This document shows positions 11,149 to 21,492 of a stretch of 64,000 bases of DNA, piece by piece. This DNA is from Chrysoperla carnea (taxonomy: Eukaryota > Arthropoda > Insecta > Neuroptera > Chrysopidae). A model generated the notes under the pieces. It had not been told where the DNA came from. It saw nothing but the letters and a program-made list of their open reading frames with translations, and searched no databases. The stretch spans positions 96,271,435-96,335,434 of the forward strand of contig NC_058338.1 of assembly GCF_905475395.1 (NCBI RefSeq), given 5' to 3'. Position 1 is the stretch's first letter, and every line of letters begins with the position of its first letter. The position numbers were made by a program, and so were the translations under genes.

Positions 11149-12000
11149 CTAGTGACTGGCTTTCTCGTTTTCCGATTGCTGTACTTGACCCGTAAAGCGA
11201 CATGGTGATTGGCATTTTTGGGCTTTGCTTCTGAAGCGTCTGTGGTAGTAGCATATGACGGGCGATGGTGATCGGTATCGTGAGTGATAGTTATTGCATG
11301 AAAGAGATCGTGAACGACTTCGATTGAATTTTAACCGTCGAATCTCAGCTGTCAACTCGTGTATTTGCTGTCGTAAATCGCCTGTGACCTCTGAGCTGCT
11401 TGTAGTTGGACTGTTAGTAACGGGCGCTAGCGAATGGTTGCCTGGTGCAGCGTCAAGTAGTTTGTCCGCCATTTCGGCGATCTTATTTAGGCTGTCTGAG
11501 CTGATGGATAGAATTTGTTTATCTGAACTTGGAAGTCTGTCGAGAAACATTGGTTTGAGGAATTCGTCGCTGATGTTGGCACCTGGTAGGGCACGCATTC
11601 GTCGTAGGAGTACTGTGGGTTTTTGATCACCCAGCTCCAGTTCAGTAAGAAGCGTTCTCACCCGTTTGTTGTCTGAATCCGAAAATTCATTGATCAATCT
11701 TTGCTTGAGGGTTTCGTACTTGTTTGTCAGTGGTTCGCTGTCGAAAAAATCCTGTATGCGCTCGAAAACCGATCCGTCGATGCCGGCGACGATGTAGTTG
11801 AACTTGGTCAAGTCGGTTGTAACGCCGGCCGTGAAAAAAGTTGCCTCTACTTGCCTGAACCAGATTTTGAGGTTTTTGTCCCAAAATAATGGAATTTTGA
11901 CGGAAGTTTTGGCCAGGACGTTCGGCTCTGTTTCGTTATGTTGTGGTAAATTTGCTGACGCATTATTTAACTCAGCCTGATTGTTTTCGTCGTCAGGCAT
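11149..12000 (-). CDS. Gypsy-type Gag polyprotein
   Basis: 283-residue frame with an arthropod retrotransposon Gag core. Near residue 35 it reads KIPLFWDKNLKIWFRQVEAT, the F-x-x-x-x-x-x-WF-x-Q-E/A-x-F pattern of this Gag family. A helical capsid-like region follows (ERIQDFFDSEPLTNKYETLK, then LLTELELGDQKPTVLLRRMR). The C-terminus is Arg/Ser-rich (SRSRSLSCNNYHSRYRSPSP), and only a partial zinc-knuckle-like CYYHRRF is seen. The ATG lies 67 bp inside the primer site, as expected for gag. The frame is intact, but with no pol behind it the protein would be a structural product only. Confidence 0.75.
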   Translation of the reverse strand: MPDDENNQAELNNASANLPQHNETEPNVLAKTSVKIPLFWDKNLKIWFRQVEATFFTAGVTTDLTKFNYIVAGIDGSVFERIQDFFDSEPLTNKYETLKQRLINEFSDSDNKRVRTLLTELELGDQKPTVLLRRMRALPGANISDEFLKPMFLDRLPSSDKQILSISSDSLNKIAEMADKLLDAAPGNHSLAPVTNSPTTSSSEVTGDLRQQIHELTAEIRRLKFNRSRSRSLSCNNYHSRYRSPSPVICYYHRRFRSKAQKCQSPCRFTGQVQQSENEKASH

Positions 12001-12054
12001 TGTTGTCGTTATTCGATTCGGATTGTTGCAGCTTTAATTGTTGCGCTTGTAGTA

Positions 12055-12067
12055 GTCGGGGTCACCA
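12055..12067 (-). promoter_or_regulatory. Primer-binding site, TGGTGACCCCGAC
   Basis: On the minus strand TGGTGACCCCGAC lies three bases from the LTR end. It begins with TGG, complementary to the universal CCA end of a tRNA. The sequence matches the tRNA-Trp-type primer site I recall for CsRn1-group gypsy elements; the tRNA identity is from memory. Confidence 0.65.
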
Positions 12068-12070
12068 ATT

Positions 12071-12530
12071 TGTAGTGAACAATTTTTATCACAAAAAAAA
12101 AACTATTTGTTTTATTGACGTTTAAAAAATTTCACTACAATAATTGATTCACAAGAGCTTGCACTATTTTTGATTGTTAACTTGATTAAAATGAACTTAT
12201 ATATTGTACTGATTAAAAGTGTTGCCTGCTCTGCTTTATATAGTATGTTGCATCGAAAGAAAAGAGATGCTAGAAATATCTGGAATAAATAAAAAAATGT
12301 AAATCGCTGATTTGAAAACAATCGAACATATATATAAAAGGGATGAATATATGTTCTCGAATAAAGTAAAGCAGGCCGTTTATGTGTGTGACAGAAACAA
12401 CCATAATATCGAGACATTCAAAGAAAGTTCTAAGAGTATGGTTACCATAGCGAAAAAGTAATTAAGAAAGATATGAATACAAAGTGTATTCATAGTCGAA
12501 GGTTGTTGCTGTTACCACAGTTGTCGTACA
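12071..12530 (-). repeat. 5' LTR of the gag-only gypsy copy
   Basis: 460 bp with TGT at the left and ACA at the right on the plus strand, followed by the CTGT duplication. Its inner edge lies 3 bp from the primer site. Confidence 0.75.
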
Positions 12531-12961
12531 CTGTTACCAATTACGGAGTAGATTGAGCTTTTCATTGAACTGGAAATCTTAGGTCAAGTTTATAAATATC
12601 TGAATGTAATTAATAAATTAGTTATACTTTCCCAAATGATGAAACCGTGTTTAATGTGATTCCCAAATTAATTAGATTAGTCTCCATGTAAACTATTATC
12701 AAATAACGTAAAAATGGCGAAAATTTAATTTTTTACCTTCTAAGTATACGCTTTGAAGAACTAATTAATTAAATGAAAACTAATCAGTCCTAAATAATAA
12801 AATTATATTCCTAAATCTTCCCAAACGATTTCCAATTGAATAAGAACAGTTTTAAGGCAAAATAAAACTTAACATTTACATAAATTATAAAATAAATTAT
12901 TCAGTAATATTTGAATATTGGCGCCATACTGCTATATAACAATTAATGGTTCAGGTGTACG

Positions 12962-13293
12962 CATGAAGGTTATAAAGAAGGAGAACGATCGCTACGTGTT
13001 AAAGCATTCTATTAAAGCGCATCTGTCCCTGAAAATTTGTAGAATTTATAGTTCATTTTTCAGCCACCAGCCGCGCTGTCATCAAGAAGTAGTATCTGCG
13101 AAGTTAGCTGTTTATGAGTACAAGTAGATGAAGTTAGTTGCATAATGTACAAATTGATATATCATTTCAAATTAGCGCACAACAGCCCGCTTTTATTGAT
13201 ACTACTTAGCGGTCGCAGCGCCTCACTTATTTTATCCATATTTCGGGGACAATATTTTCTATAGCGATTGTTCTCCTTCTTATAACCTTCATG
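12962..13293. mobile_element. hAT-type MITE with 8 bp target duplication
   Basis: Terminal inverted repeats of about 31 bp start CATGAAGGTTATAAAGAAGG and the right end mirrors them. The element is flanked by the exact 8 bp direct repeat GGTGTACG (12954-12961 and 13294-13301). Removing it with one repeat restores the right arm of the large palindrome against its left counterpart at about 7400. Eight-base duplications and this size indicate a non-autonomous hAT element. Confidence 0.85.
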
Positions 13294-13778
13294 GGTGTAC
13301 GTTTAATCAACATAACCTATCAATCAACTAAAAAATAGGTTTAATTAATTAATTATACATTCCCAAACTCTGAAACTGTGTTTATCGTAATTCCCAAATG
13401 ATTTCCTTTCGAATAACATAAAAATTAAGTGGATTTAATTTCCTACCTGCTAACTATACGCTGAAAAAAGAATCATTAATTACAGGAAAACTAATAATTC
13501 CCAAATTCTAAAATTATATTCCCAAACGATTCCCAAATGAATAGAAATAGTTTGAGTGAAAAATAACAATTTTATCTGCTAAGTATACGGAGCTCTTTTT
13601 ATAAGCGCAAGAGCAGAGGTTATTTTTTTTAGACTGGCAGCAGTAAGTTACAGTAAGATGGAAGACATTTCTTGTTCATTTTATCATATTGGTTATAAAT
13701 CATTTGGTCCGATATAAAAGTGAATTTTGATTTTAAAAAGAAAAGGTCTAGTCATTTTATTAATTTGCAACCAAAATT

Positions 13779-13853
13779 ATCAGTCTATGTTTATATAACG
13801 TCTGTGCATTTATAAACCACAACTATCAGTCTATATTTATTAACGTCTGTGCA
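13779..13853 (+). repeat. 46 bp direct repeat upstream of zinc-finger gene
   Basis: ATCAGTCTATGTTTATATAA with ACGTCTGTGCA recurs 46 bp later with small differences. It lies 80-150 bp before the ATG, so it may be 5' UTR or promoter. Any regulatory role is only inference. Confidence 0.6.
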
Positions 13854-13929
13854 ATAGTTGTCAGTTGACATAAACATTTATTACGAATTTAAAAAATTTG
13901 TTACGAATTGTGATCAAAAAACAAATAAA

Positions 13930-14895
13930 ATGGAAAGTTTTATCAATGAAATAAGTAATGAATTGTTTATTAATGAAGAAAACATTAAACTTGAAAACAA
14001 ATTAAATACTGAATTCATAATAAAAGAAGAACCGTTTGAAGAAAATGAAGTGATGGCACCTGTATTTATTAAAGAAGAAATAATAGAAGAAAAGGGGGAA
14101 GAGAATGAACAATTGTTGACGAACAATTACAAAAATATTAAATTAGAACAATTACATTCTGAACTAATTATTAAGCAAGATGAAAATGATTTAGAATATT
14201 TTCGAAATGACAATGTAAACAAACTTTTTCCATGCAGTGGCTGTGACAAAACATTTAAAACTAAAAGAAGTCTAATTTTACATCGACGAATTCACACTAG
14301 AGGGAAATCTTTTTCATGTGAAGATTGTGATAAATCATTTACTTCGACAGGCAATTTAATTATCCACAAACGAATTCACACAGGAGAAAAACCTTTTTCT
14401 TGTGAAGATTGTGATAAATCGTTTACTTCGAAAAGCAATTTAATTATGCACAAACGAATTCACACAGGAGAAAAACCTTTTTCATGTGAAGATTGTGATA
14501 AATCATTTACTTCGACAGGAAATTTAATTGTGCACAAACGAATTCACACAGGAGAAAAACCTTTTTCATGTGAAGATTGTGATAAATCATTTACTCGGAA
14601 AAGCTATTTAATTATGCACAAACGAATTCACGCAGGAGAAAAACCTTTTTATTGTGAAGATTGTGATAAAACATTTACTTCGAAAAGCAATTTAACTAGC
14701 CACAAACGAATTCACACAGGAGAAAAACCTTTTTCATGTGAAGATTGTGATAAATCGTTTACTTCGAAAAACAATTTAATTATGCACAAAGGAATTCACA
14801 CCGGAGAAAAACCTTTTTCTTGTGAAGATTGTGATAAATCATTTACCCATCAAACCAGTTTAATTCGACACAAACGAATTAATCACTCAGCTTAG
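13930..14895 (+). CDS. C2H2 zinc-finger protein, eight fingers
   Basis: A probable nuclear DNA-binding protein of 321 residues in one exon. The N-terminal ~95 residues are acidic and contain IIKEEPFEE and FIKEEIIEE, sumoylation-like IKEE/IKEEP motifs common in insect finger proteins. Eight C2H2 fingers follow with standard CX2C-X12-HX3-4H spacing. Fingers 2-8 share the backbone FSCEDCDKSFTS and linkers HTGEKP; finger 1 is divergent (FPCSGCDKTFKTKRSL) with linker HTRGKS, and the last ends HKRINH. The fingers are almost identical at DNA level, suggesting recent internal duplication or homogenisation. The ATG was chosen because it opens MESFINEISNEL; a longer frame reaches 13858 only through a TTG. 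No ZAD or BTB domain is seen. It could be a complete gene or the main exon of one. Confidence 0.8.
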   Translation: MESFINEISNELFINEENIKLENKLNTEFIIKEEPFEENEVMAPVFIKEEIIEEKGEENEQLLTNNYKNIKLEQLHSELIIKQDENDLEYFRNDNVNKLFPCSGCDKTFKTKRSLILHRRIHTRGKSFSCEDCDKSFTSTGNLIIHKRIHTGEKPFSCEDCDKSFTSKSNLIMHKRIHTGEKPFSCEDCDKSFTSTGNLIVHKRIHTGEKPFSCEDCDKSFTRKSYLIMHKRIHAGEKPFYCEDCDKTFTSKSNLTSHKRIHTGEKPFSCEDCDKSFTSKNNLIMHKGIHTGEKPFSCEDCDKSFTHQTSLIRHKRINHSA

Positions 14896-14961
14896 AAGAA
14901 ATCCAAATTTTATAAGAAGATAATACTGTAGGAAATAAAGCATTTGAGCAAGGAGTAAACT

Positions 14962-16936
14962 CCTCGTCAGTAGATTTATATGGGAGCTGGTGGAAAATGT
15001 TTGCCTGAGTGTACTTTAAAAAGTTATATACATGCGAACTTGTGCTTTTTCGATTTACTCCCATAGAGTGGGAAAGAAGCACCCTACTTCCGGACAACAC
15101 ATTCTCTTTACTTTACATTTGAAAAAACTATTGTATTTTATATTATGAACAATTTCCAGCATTTTTTCATTCTTCACATTTTTTATTTACCCTCACTGTT
15201 TTCGAGATAAGAGCATTTGAAAAAATAAAATGTGGATTTACGCCGAAAACCGATAGTGTTGAAAAATAAAGATTATCTTGTGGTTCCGGTCAAAAATTTA
15301 GTTTGAAATTAACTAGATATTGTATTTTAGACGATTTTAAGTATTTTTATTGCCGAAAATAAAGATTATTTTGTGGTTCTAGTCAAAAATTTGATGTGAA
15401 AGCTATAAGACATTTTATTTTGCACAATTTTAAACACTTTTTGACCCTTGATATTTTTTACTTCAACTCGCCATTTTCGAGCGTTTGAAAAAAAACTCGC
15501 CTTTAAGTCTTAATTTCAGCTATACCTACATTAAAAAAATGTATTTTTAATTATTTTATTTTAGTTTTTACACTTATGTATCGAAAAAGGTGAGATAAGA
15601 TAAAAATTTGTATACCATGTATATATGAAATATACATAGTATATTAAGTTTAGTCCCAAGTTTGTAACGCTTAAAAATATTGATGCTACGAACAAAATTT
15701 TTGTATAGGTGTTCATAGAATCACCTAATTAGTCCATTTCCGGTTGTCTGTCCGTCTGTCTTTCAACACGATAACTCAAAAACGAAAAGAGATATCAAGA
15801 TGAAATTTTTATAGCGTACTCAGGACGTAAAAAGTGAGGTCGAGTTCGTAAATGAGCAATATAGGCCAATTGGGTCTTGGGTCCGTAGGACCCATCTTGT
15901 AAACCGTTAGAGATAGAACAAAAGTTTAAATGTAAAAAATGTTCCTTATAAAAAATAAACAACTTTTGTTTGAAACATTTTTTTTGTAAACACCACTGTT
16001 TACCCAAAAGGGCGCTAATTGGGTGCAAATTAGTATGTAATATGGGAATATTAGCTACTTAAAAGTGGATATCTTTTTTTATTTACGTGACGTCAAAAAA
16101 CAAACGATTGCGTCATCAACACTATCTATACATGGTATTTTAACAATTAACTCAGTCAATTTTTTGTTTCTCTTGTTTCAAGGCTAAAAAAATCTTTCTA
16201 TTTGTCCAAAATATAATGTCATGTGGTTTTCACATCAAATTTTTTGCAAAAAACACAAAATAATCTTTATATTCGCCAATAACAAATTTTCTGCAAAAAC
16301 ACTTTCTTTTTTCTTCAAATGCTTATATATCGAAAATGGTGATATAAGGTAAAAAATATCAAGAGTCAAAAAGTGTTTAGAATTGTTCAAAATAAAATGT
16401 CTTATAGCTTTCACATCAAATTTTTGACCAGAACCACAAAATAATCTTTATTTTCGTCAATAACGAATTTTCGACATATATGTTTACTTTATTTTTTTCA
16501 AACGCTTATACATATATCGAAAACGGGAAGGTTTGATGAAAATTGCCACGAGTCAAAAAATACTTAAAATCGTCTAAAATATAATATCTAGTTAATTTCA
16601 AATTAAATTTTACACCGGAACCACAAGATAATCTTTATTTTTCAACAATAACGGTTTTCGGCGAAAATCCGCATTTTATTTTTTCATGCTCTTATCTCGA
16701 AAACAGTGAGGCTAAATAAAAATTTTCAAGAATCAAAGAATGCTGAGAATTGTTCATAATATAAAATACAATTTTCAAACGTAAAGTAAAGAGAATGTGG
16801 TGTACGAAAGTAGGGTATTTCTGTCCCATCCTATGGGAGTAAAACGAAAAAGCACAAGTTCGCATGTATATGACTTTGTTAAGTACATTCAGGCAAAAAC
16901 CTTCCTCCGGCTCCCATTTGAATCTACTGACGAGGT
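14962..16936. mobile_element. ~2 kb palindromic element behind the zinc-finger gene
   Basis: Ends are CCTCGTCAGTAGATTT and AATCTACTGACGAGG. The arms share ATGCGAACTTGTGCTTTTTC and the CACAAGATAATCTTTATTTT block in inverted order across several hundred bp. The centre holds a copy of the TATACCATG/GTCCGTCTGTC repeat. There is no coding sequence. Confidence 0.7.
15606..16175. repeat. TATACCATG/GTCCGTCTGTC repeat, full single copy
   Basis: Runs from TATACCATGTATATATGAAA through GTCTGTCCGTCTGTC, CGAAAAGAGATATCAAGATG, GTCCGTAGGACCCATC and TGACGTCAAAAAACAAACG to CAATTAACTCAGTCAATTT. The order matches 27172-27745 in reverse, which defines a ~570 bp unit. It sits at the centre of the surrounding palindrome. 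Confidence 0.75.
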
Positions 16937-16987
16937 TTTTTGTTTACTTTTATTTTCTCGATTATAAAATAGTTAGTGAAAATATAC

Positions 16988-17111
16988 CTTAATTGAACAC
17001 AAACGAATTTATTGGGTTGAAAATGATTTTCTATTTAAATTTAATAATAATTCTGATGAATTTGATGAAATATTTACGTTGAAATCTCATTTGAAGAATC
17101 ATCTATTGTAG
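16988..17111 (+). pseudogene. Degenerate zinc-finger remnant
   Basis: The open stretch includes LIEHKRIYW and later DEIFTLKSHLKNHL, which follow the finger pattern (L-x-x-HKRIH...; CD-x-x-FTLKSHLKNH) but have lost the zinc-binding cysteines. It lies just beyond the palindromic element that follows the eight-finger gene. It may be the displaced tail of that gene or of a neighbouring paralogue. Confidence 0.4.
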
Positions 17112-17140
17112 TTTTCGGTTGAAGTTCGTATTTATTTATA

Positions 17141-17462
17141 CAGTAGAATCTCGATAAGTTAAAGTCCAAGGGAAACACAAAATATTTTAAGTTATAGAGG
17201 TTTTAAGTTATCAAGTGTCTATGTTAGGTAAAGGTTAATATAGAGGTATGTACATGTTTCTATGTACCCTAGTTAATATAGAGGTATGTACATGTTTCTA
17301 TGTAGTTACTGAGGGCCTATACAGAGATTATTTATTTAAGTTATAGAGGTTGCGTCTTTTAAATTATAGAGGTTTTGGGCTCTGATGGGAAGGGAACATA
17401 GTATTTTTTGATGTAACAGAGGTTTTTATGTTACCGAGGTTTAAGTTATCGAGATTCTACTG
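17141..17462. mobile_element. TA-flanked MITE with CAGTAGAATCTCGATAAGTT ends (pogo-like)
   Basis: A 322 bp element with inverted ends CAGTAGAATCTCGATAAGTT and AACTTATCGAGATTCTACTG (allowing a mismatch), and TA on both sides. The CAGTAGA-TCTCGAT ends resemble pogo/Tigger Tc1-mariner elements. Inside is a direct repeat of about 46 bp containing TAGAGGTATGTACATGTTTC. It is non-autonomous. Confidence 0.75.
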
Positions 17463-17674
17463 TATTTATTGCATGAAAACAAATGTAATCATTTCTTGTG
17501 ATATTTATATTAATAAATTATTTAACAACAATACAGAATTAACAATTATTAATCTTCTCTTTAGAATAACAGAAATGTGTTCTGTATTTATGTGCAGTAA
17601 TTTTTTTATGTAGCACGAAATTTTTGTCGAATATCAATCGTGACATATACGCATAGTTTAGTATGCCATTGTGA

Positions 17675-18243
17675 ATCGTTTTAAGACGGTTCTATACACA
17701 GTTTTCAATGGCGTGAAACTTTATAATTTTATTAAGACTCTTCTTGAACATTCGTCGGTGGAAGAAAATGCTTATAAAGAAAAGCGGTTTTCCAGATAAG
17801 AATGGTTAAAGTTACAATTGAATTTCAAGCACTGCGATTATACCCTTTACTCTATCGATATGAAATTTGGATATGTTTTAGGTACTCATTTTCGAAAATC
17901 TTGTTAATTTTCACAATTTTCATTGTTCATACTTAGCTACGTTTTCGTATTCCATTATATCTGAATGTGAACAGTGAAAATTGGGAAAATTAACAGGATT
18001 TTCGAAAAATAAAAGTAACCAGGGCAGGTAGAATATGAGTACCTATAACATATTCAAATTTTCAATTGAGTAAAGGGTATAATGGCAGTGCTTGAAATTC
18101 AAATGTAATTTGAACCATACTTATCTGGAAAATCGCTTTTCTTTGTAAATATTTTTTTCCACCAATGAATACTTAAGAGGAGTCTTAATAAAATTATAAA
18201 GTTTCACGCCATTGAAAAATGTGTATAGAACCGTTTTAACTAT
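17675..18243. mobile_element. Foldback MITE (ACGGTTCTATACACA ends)
   Basis: The two ~270 bp halves are inverted copies: CAATGGCGTGAAACTTTATA against TATAAAGTTTCACGCCATTG, and CAAGCACTGCGATTATACCC against its complement with substitutions. The spacer is short. No target duplication is resolved and there is no open frame. Confidence 0.75.
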
Positions 18244-18714
18244 GGTCACAATGTCATTCAAACTTCTAAGTTCCTACATACTATTGTTGTAAACCGTGCA
18301 GAGAATCAACTTGAAACTTATACAGAAGGTGTATTAAATAAACTCATTAATTGGAATAATTAAAATGGGAACTAATGTTCTGGTAAAAGTATTCATGGGC
18401 TAGGGCAGCTAATATGGGCATGTCCAGCTTTTGGTCCTGGGAAGGAGGACAGTTATTTTTTGGTTAGAGGGGGGGCAAAATTGAATAAATTCAACAGTAC
18501 TTTGGCATAAACATGTACTTTAATAACTTTATCCCTCACTCACACAAGGCCTGGCAAATTATATATAAATATTTTACATATTTTTCGAACTAGTATTTTT
18601 TAGAAATTTTTTCATATTTCGGGAATGTTTCCACAAAGCTACTAGTTGAAGTTACACACAAATTTTCAACCTCCTACCTTCTATAGTTTTGGAAAAAATA
18701 GACACCAAAATTTT
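18244..18714. other. Unannotated spacer
   Basis: AT-rich with no recognisable gene, tRNA or bounded repeat. The GGGGGGGCAAAATTG stretch near 18470 is a simple G run. Confidence 0.45.
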
Positions 18715-19050
18715 GTCCTAATTTCAATATTCAAATGTTACTTCATTTACAATAATTTTTGTTTTTTTAATTTATGTAAATGTTAAGTTTAATTTTTCAA
18801 TAAAACTATTCTTATTCAATTGGGAATCGTTTGGGAAGATTTAGGAACATAATTTTATTATTTAGGACTGATTAGTTTTCATGTAATTAATTAGTTTTTC
18901 AAAGCGTATACTTAGAAGATAAAAAATTAAATTTTTCACCATTTCTACGTTATTTGATAATAATTTACATGGAGACTAATCTAATTAATTTGGGAATCAC
19001 ATTAAACACGGTTTCATCATTTGGGAAAGTATAATTAATTTATTAATGGG
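18715..19050. repeat. Single arm of the 7.1-13.6 kb palindrome family
   Basis: CAATATTCAAATGTTACTTC, TTGGGAATCGTTTGGGAAGA, GGAGACTAATCTAATTAATT and AAACACGGTTTCATCATTTG occur in the same order as in the left arm near 7430-7740. It ends abruptly at an unrelated GGGGAATCGGTCAAGCAGGG stretch. Confidence 0.75.
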
Positions 19051-19393
19051 GAATCGGTCAAGCAGGGAGTTTCCAATTTCAGACTGTAGGTGGTGCGCAA
19101 GTGAGAGTGGTACTTCTCGCGGAAACTTTCAAATGCGTACGCTTCGTTCTGCTTGGTTTGGTGTTGACAGTTACGACATAACCTACACAAACATTTTATA
19201 AATACTGGAGAAAAAACAATTTAAAGCGACAAAATCAATGATTTATTCATAAAATACATATTATCAAAGATATTAATAAAAAAAAATTTACACATTTTTC
19301 ATAATTCATATACAATTTTTTTTTATCATTGTAAAATATACCCTATATCTATATTGTATATGTATACCAATAATAAGTAGATTATAAATGTTA

Positions 19394-19520
19394 TACACCG
19401 TGTTCTGTTATTAACTGCAGAAACCTAACTTTTCAAAATAAGCTCATCAAGAGCAACAAAAAAACTCTTTTCCAAATTTCGATCTGAGCCTTAATTTAGG
19501 AGCTACAGGTATGACAAAAA
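19394..19520 (+). repeat. Diverged end of CAGGGTGTTCTGTTATT MITE
   Basis: TATACACCGTGTTCTGTTAT followed by AATAAGCTCATCAAGAGCAA and GATCTGAGCC mirrors the left arm of the element at 765-1344. Only one arm is present. Confidence 0.55.
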
Positions 19521-19714
19521 TTGATAAATTTGATTATTCATTGGCTGTCATTCGATAACCAGTAACCAATAATAATAAGAAGATATTTATAATATAATAA
19601 GTTTACCATATATGGTAAATAATAAATAAGTTTACCATATATGGCGCCACCATCGAAATAAATGTTAGTTCAATATGTTTAATATAGATGGCACCACCAC
19701 CGAAACCCAACCCA

Positions 19715-19858
19715 GTTATCAAGTCTCACGGGAATGCTGTCGAACGGGATAAAAAGTATCCTATGTCCTTCTCCTGGCTCTAAACTACCTCCCTGCCAAT
19801 TTTCAGCTAAATCGGTTCAGCCGTTCTTTAGTTATAAGTAGTCTAACTAACACGACTT

Positions 19859-19891
<33 letters not shown>
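19715..19891 (+). repeat. LINE/SINE 3' tail with (TA)n
   Basis: The run TATCCTATGTCCTTCTCCTG, then CTGCCAATTTTCAGCTAAAT, CGGTTCAGCCGTTC and a 15-unit TA microsatellite is the kind of 3' end I know from RTE-type LINEs and derived SINEs in insects. The upstream body is not recognisable. Class assignment is from memory. Confidence 0.45.
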
Positions 19892-19892
19892 G

Positions 19893-20655
19893 ATTAATAA
19901 TTCGTCCAATAAAAGAAGCGTTAATTAGGAAGTGTGAAGTGTGGATAGGAAGGAAAATTATTGATAGTCTAACTGTTTATTCTAATAAAGATAAATAAAT
20001 TGATCATGAAATAAAAACTGCATTTGTATTGATAAAATTGTAAATAAAATATTTATTCTCTTATAGTAGGTACAGGTACAAGCTAGCGTAGGAGGTATTT
20101 GAAATGTATTTAATTTGGTTTTCTTTTTGTACTACTAAATATCACAAATTTGGTTGAGTTGATTTGAGCATTTTACAGAGTTTTTAACTTGATATATACG
20201 TAAAACTCGAAAAATAAGTTGAATCGAGGAAAATGCTTCAAACGAAAAATGATATATTCAAAGGTACACATCTTATACGGGTATTCAATTCGATCAAGTT
20301 TTCGGGTTCAATAAAAAATTCAGTCTGATCCATAACTTACAAACATTAGCCGAGCACTTTTTTTTTGTAAATAACCGAATAGTTAAGACAGAGTTTTAAT
20401 TTTTTTGCGTGTTTCTTCATTCCAATTTGATCAAAAATGGTTTTTATGGAAAAATAAACCACTTTCATTGGATTTATTGGAAAATATTTTTCGAAGAGTG
20501 TTTTGTTGCCGTAGAAACAATTATAAGTTATAATTATTTTGGGTAAAACTTTTCAGTCCGTTTTTTCGTTAACTATACTGTTTTCGGCAAATGTTTCGAA
20601 CAAAAATGTTATATTTTTAACCATAAAAACTTTCTAATTTAAAGTGTTTCTCTAT
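19893..20655. repeat. Second copy of the palindrome core, lacking the Foldback-like insert
   Basis: GATTAATAATTCGTCCAATA through AGATAAATAAATTGATCATG to CTCTATCTGT matches 8062-8185 joined to about 10293-11086, without the 2.1 kb in between. It also lacks ~86 bp present at about 10547-10632. It gives the likely pre-insertion site of the Foldback-like element. Confidence 0.8.
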
Positions 20656-21492
20656 CTGTTTACAATTTTTTTTTTTATTTAAAACTGGCTTTAGCTACTG
20701 CTATACAGCCATTAAAAATGGTACATTTAATTTACAATGCAAAAAAAATAAAAAATACATATATTAAAACAAAAAGAAAATTATTTTCGGTAGTCCTAAA
20801 AAAAAAAACAATAAAATAAAGTAATGCATTAATTCAAAGACTATAGGATAGACAAGAAGCAGAAGTATAATTATAAGTGACATCTGGAGTCTGAGGCGAT
20901 CAACTATTAAGTTTGTAGGCCTTTGCGGGTATGGCTATTAAGTTTAACTACTTTGCGGGGGTGACTATTAACTATTAAGTTTGAAAGCCTGACTCGGTAG
21001 AGGCGCTGAAACTCGTATACTACGATTTTACATTAGCTCATATGGGCTGCTTCTCCTCTATCCTATGCTCTTTGCATTAATTCATAAAGTTTAGGACAGA
21101 TTAGTTTCAAGTTTTAACACACACACAAAAAAAAAGACGAAAAAAGTTTAAAAAAAAAAGGGTGATGTAAAAAAAAGCGCAATTCTTATTTTATACTTAT
21201 AAATTGTTAAACGAGGACACATAAGGAATTAGAAGGATTTTCGTCGTCGGGACCCGTCGAGACTTTAAACAAAGGTAGATGACAATAAAAACATAGGTTG
21301 GGGGCCGCGGAAATGTTTACAATAGAGAAATGTTATGGTGGCATTACAGTCGAAATGTTTGGAAATTAATTGTTTGTGTTTAAATTGGGAGTTGGGTCTT
21401 GTTAAGGAATGTGCAAATTGCAGAGAGGATTTCAAAATTGTTTAAGGATAGGAGATGGGGCATATAATAAGGACCAAAAACACCCATACGGG

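Larger units (their letters stand above)
11087..12530 (-). mobile_element. Ty3/gypsy element reduced to 5' LTR, gag and a 3' LTR stub
   Basis: Read on the minus strand: a 460 bp LTR (TGT...ACA ends), a primer site, a gag frame, then directly the last ~45 bp of the 3' LTR. The whole is flanked by the 4 bp direct repeat CTGT (11083-11086 and 12531-12534). Protease, RT, RNase H and integrase are all missing, so pol and most of the 3' LTR were lost in one internal deletion. The intact target duplication shows it inserted by integrase before the deletion, or as a deleted copy moved in trans. Confidence 0.8.
7082..13594. mobile_element. 6.5 kb imperfect palindrome with nested insertions
   Basis: Outer arms (about 7082-7750 and 12605-13594) are inverted copies. 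The left starts AGCTCCGTATA and the right ends TATACGGAGCT. Inside, blocks such as GGAAATCGTTTGGGAAGATT and GTACACCTGAACCATTAATT reappear reversed on the right. The right arm is interrupted by a hAT MITE. The core carries a Foldback-like element and a gag-only gypsy copy. A further single arm of the family lies at 18715-19050, and the core sequence recurs at 19893-20655. The class is unknown; no transposase was found for it. Confidence 0.65.

Noticed and set aside
11294..11626. Plus-strand open frame of 110 codons
   Set aside because: Antisense shadow of the gypsy gag frame.
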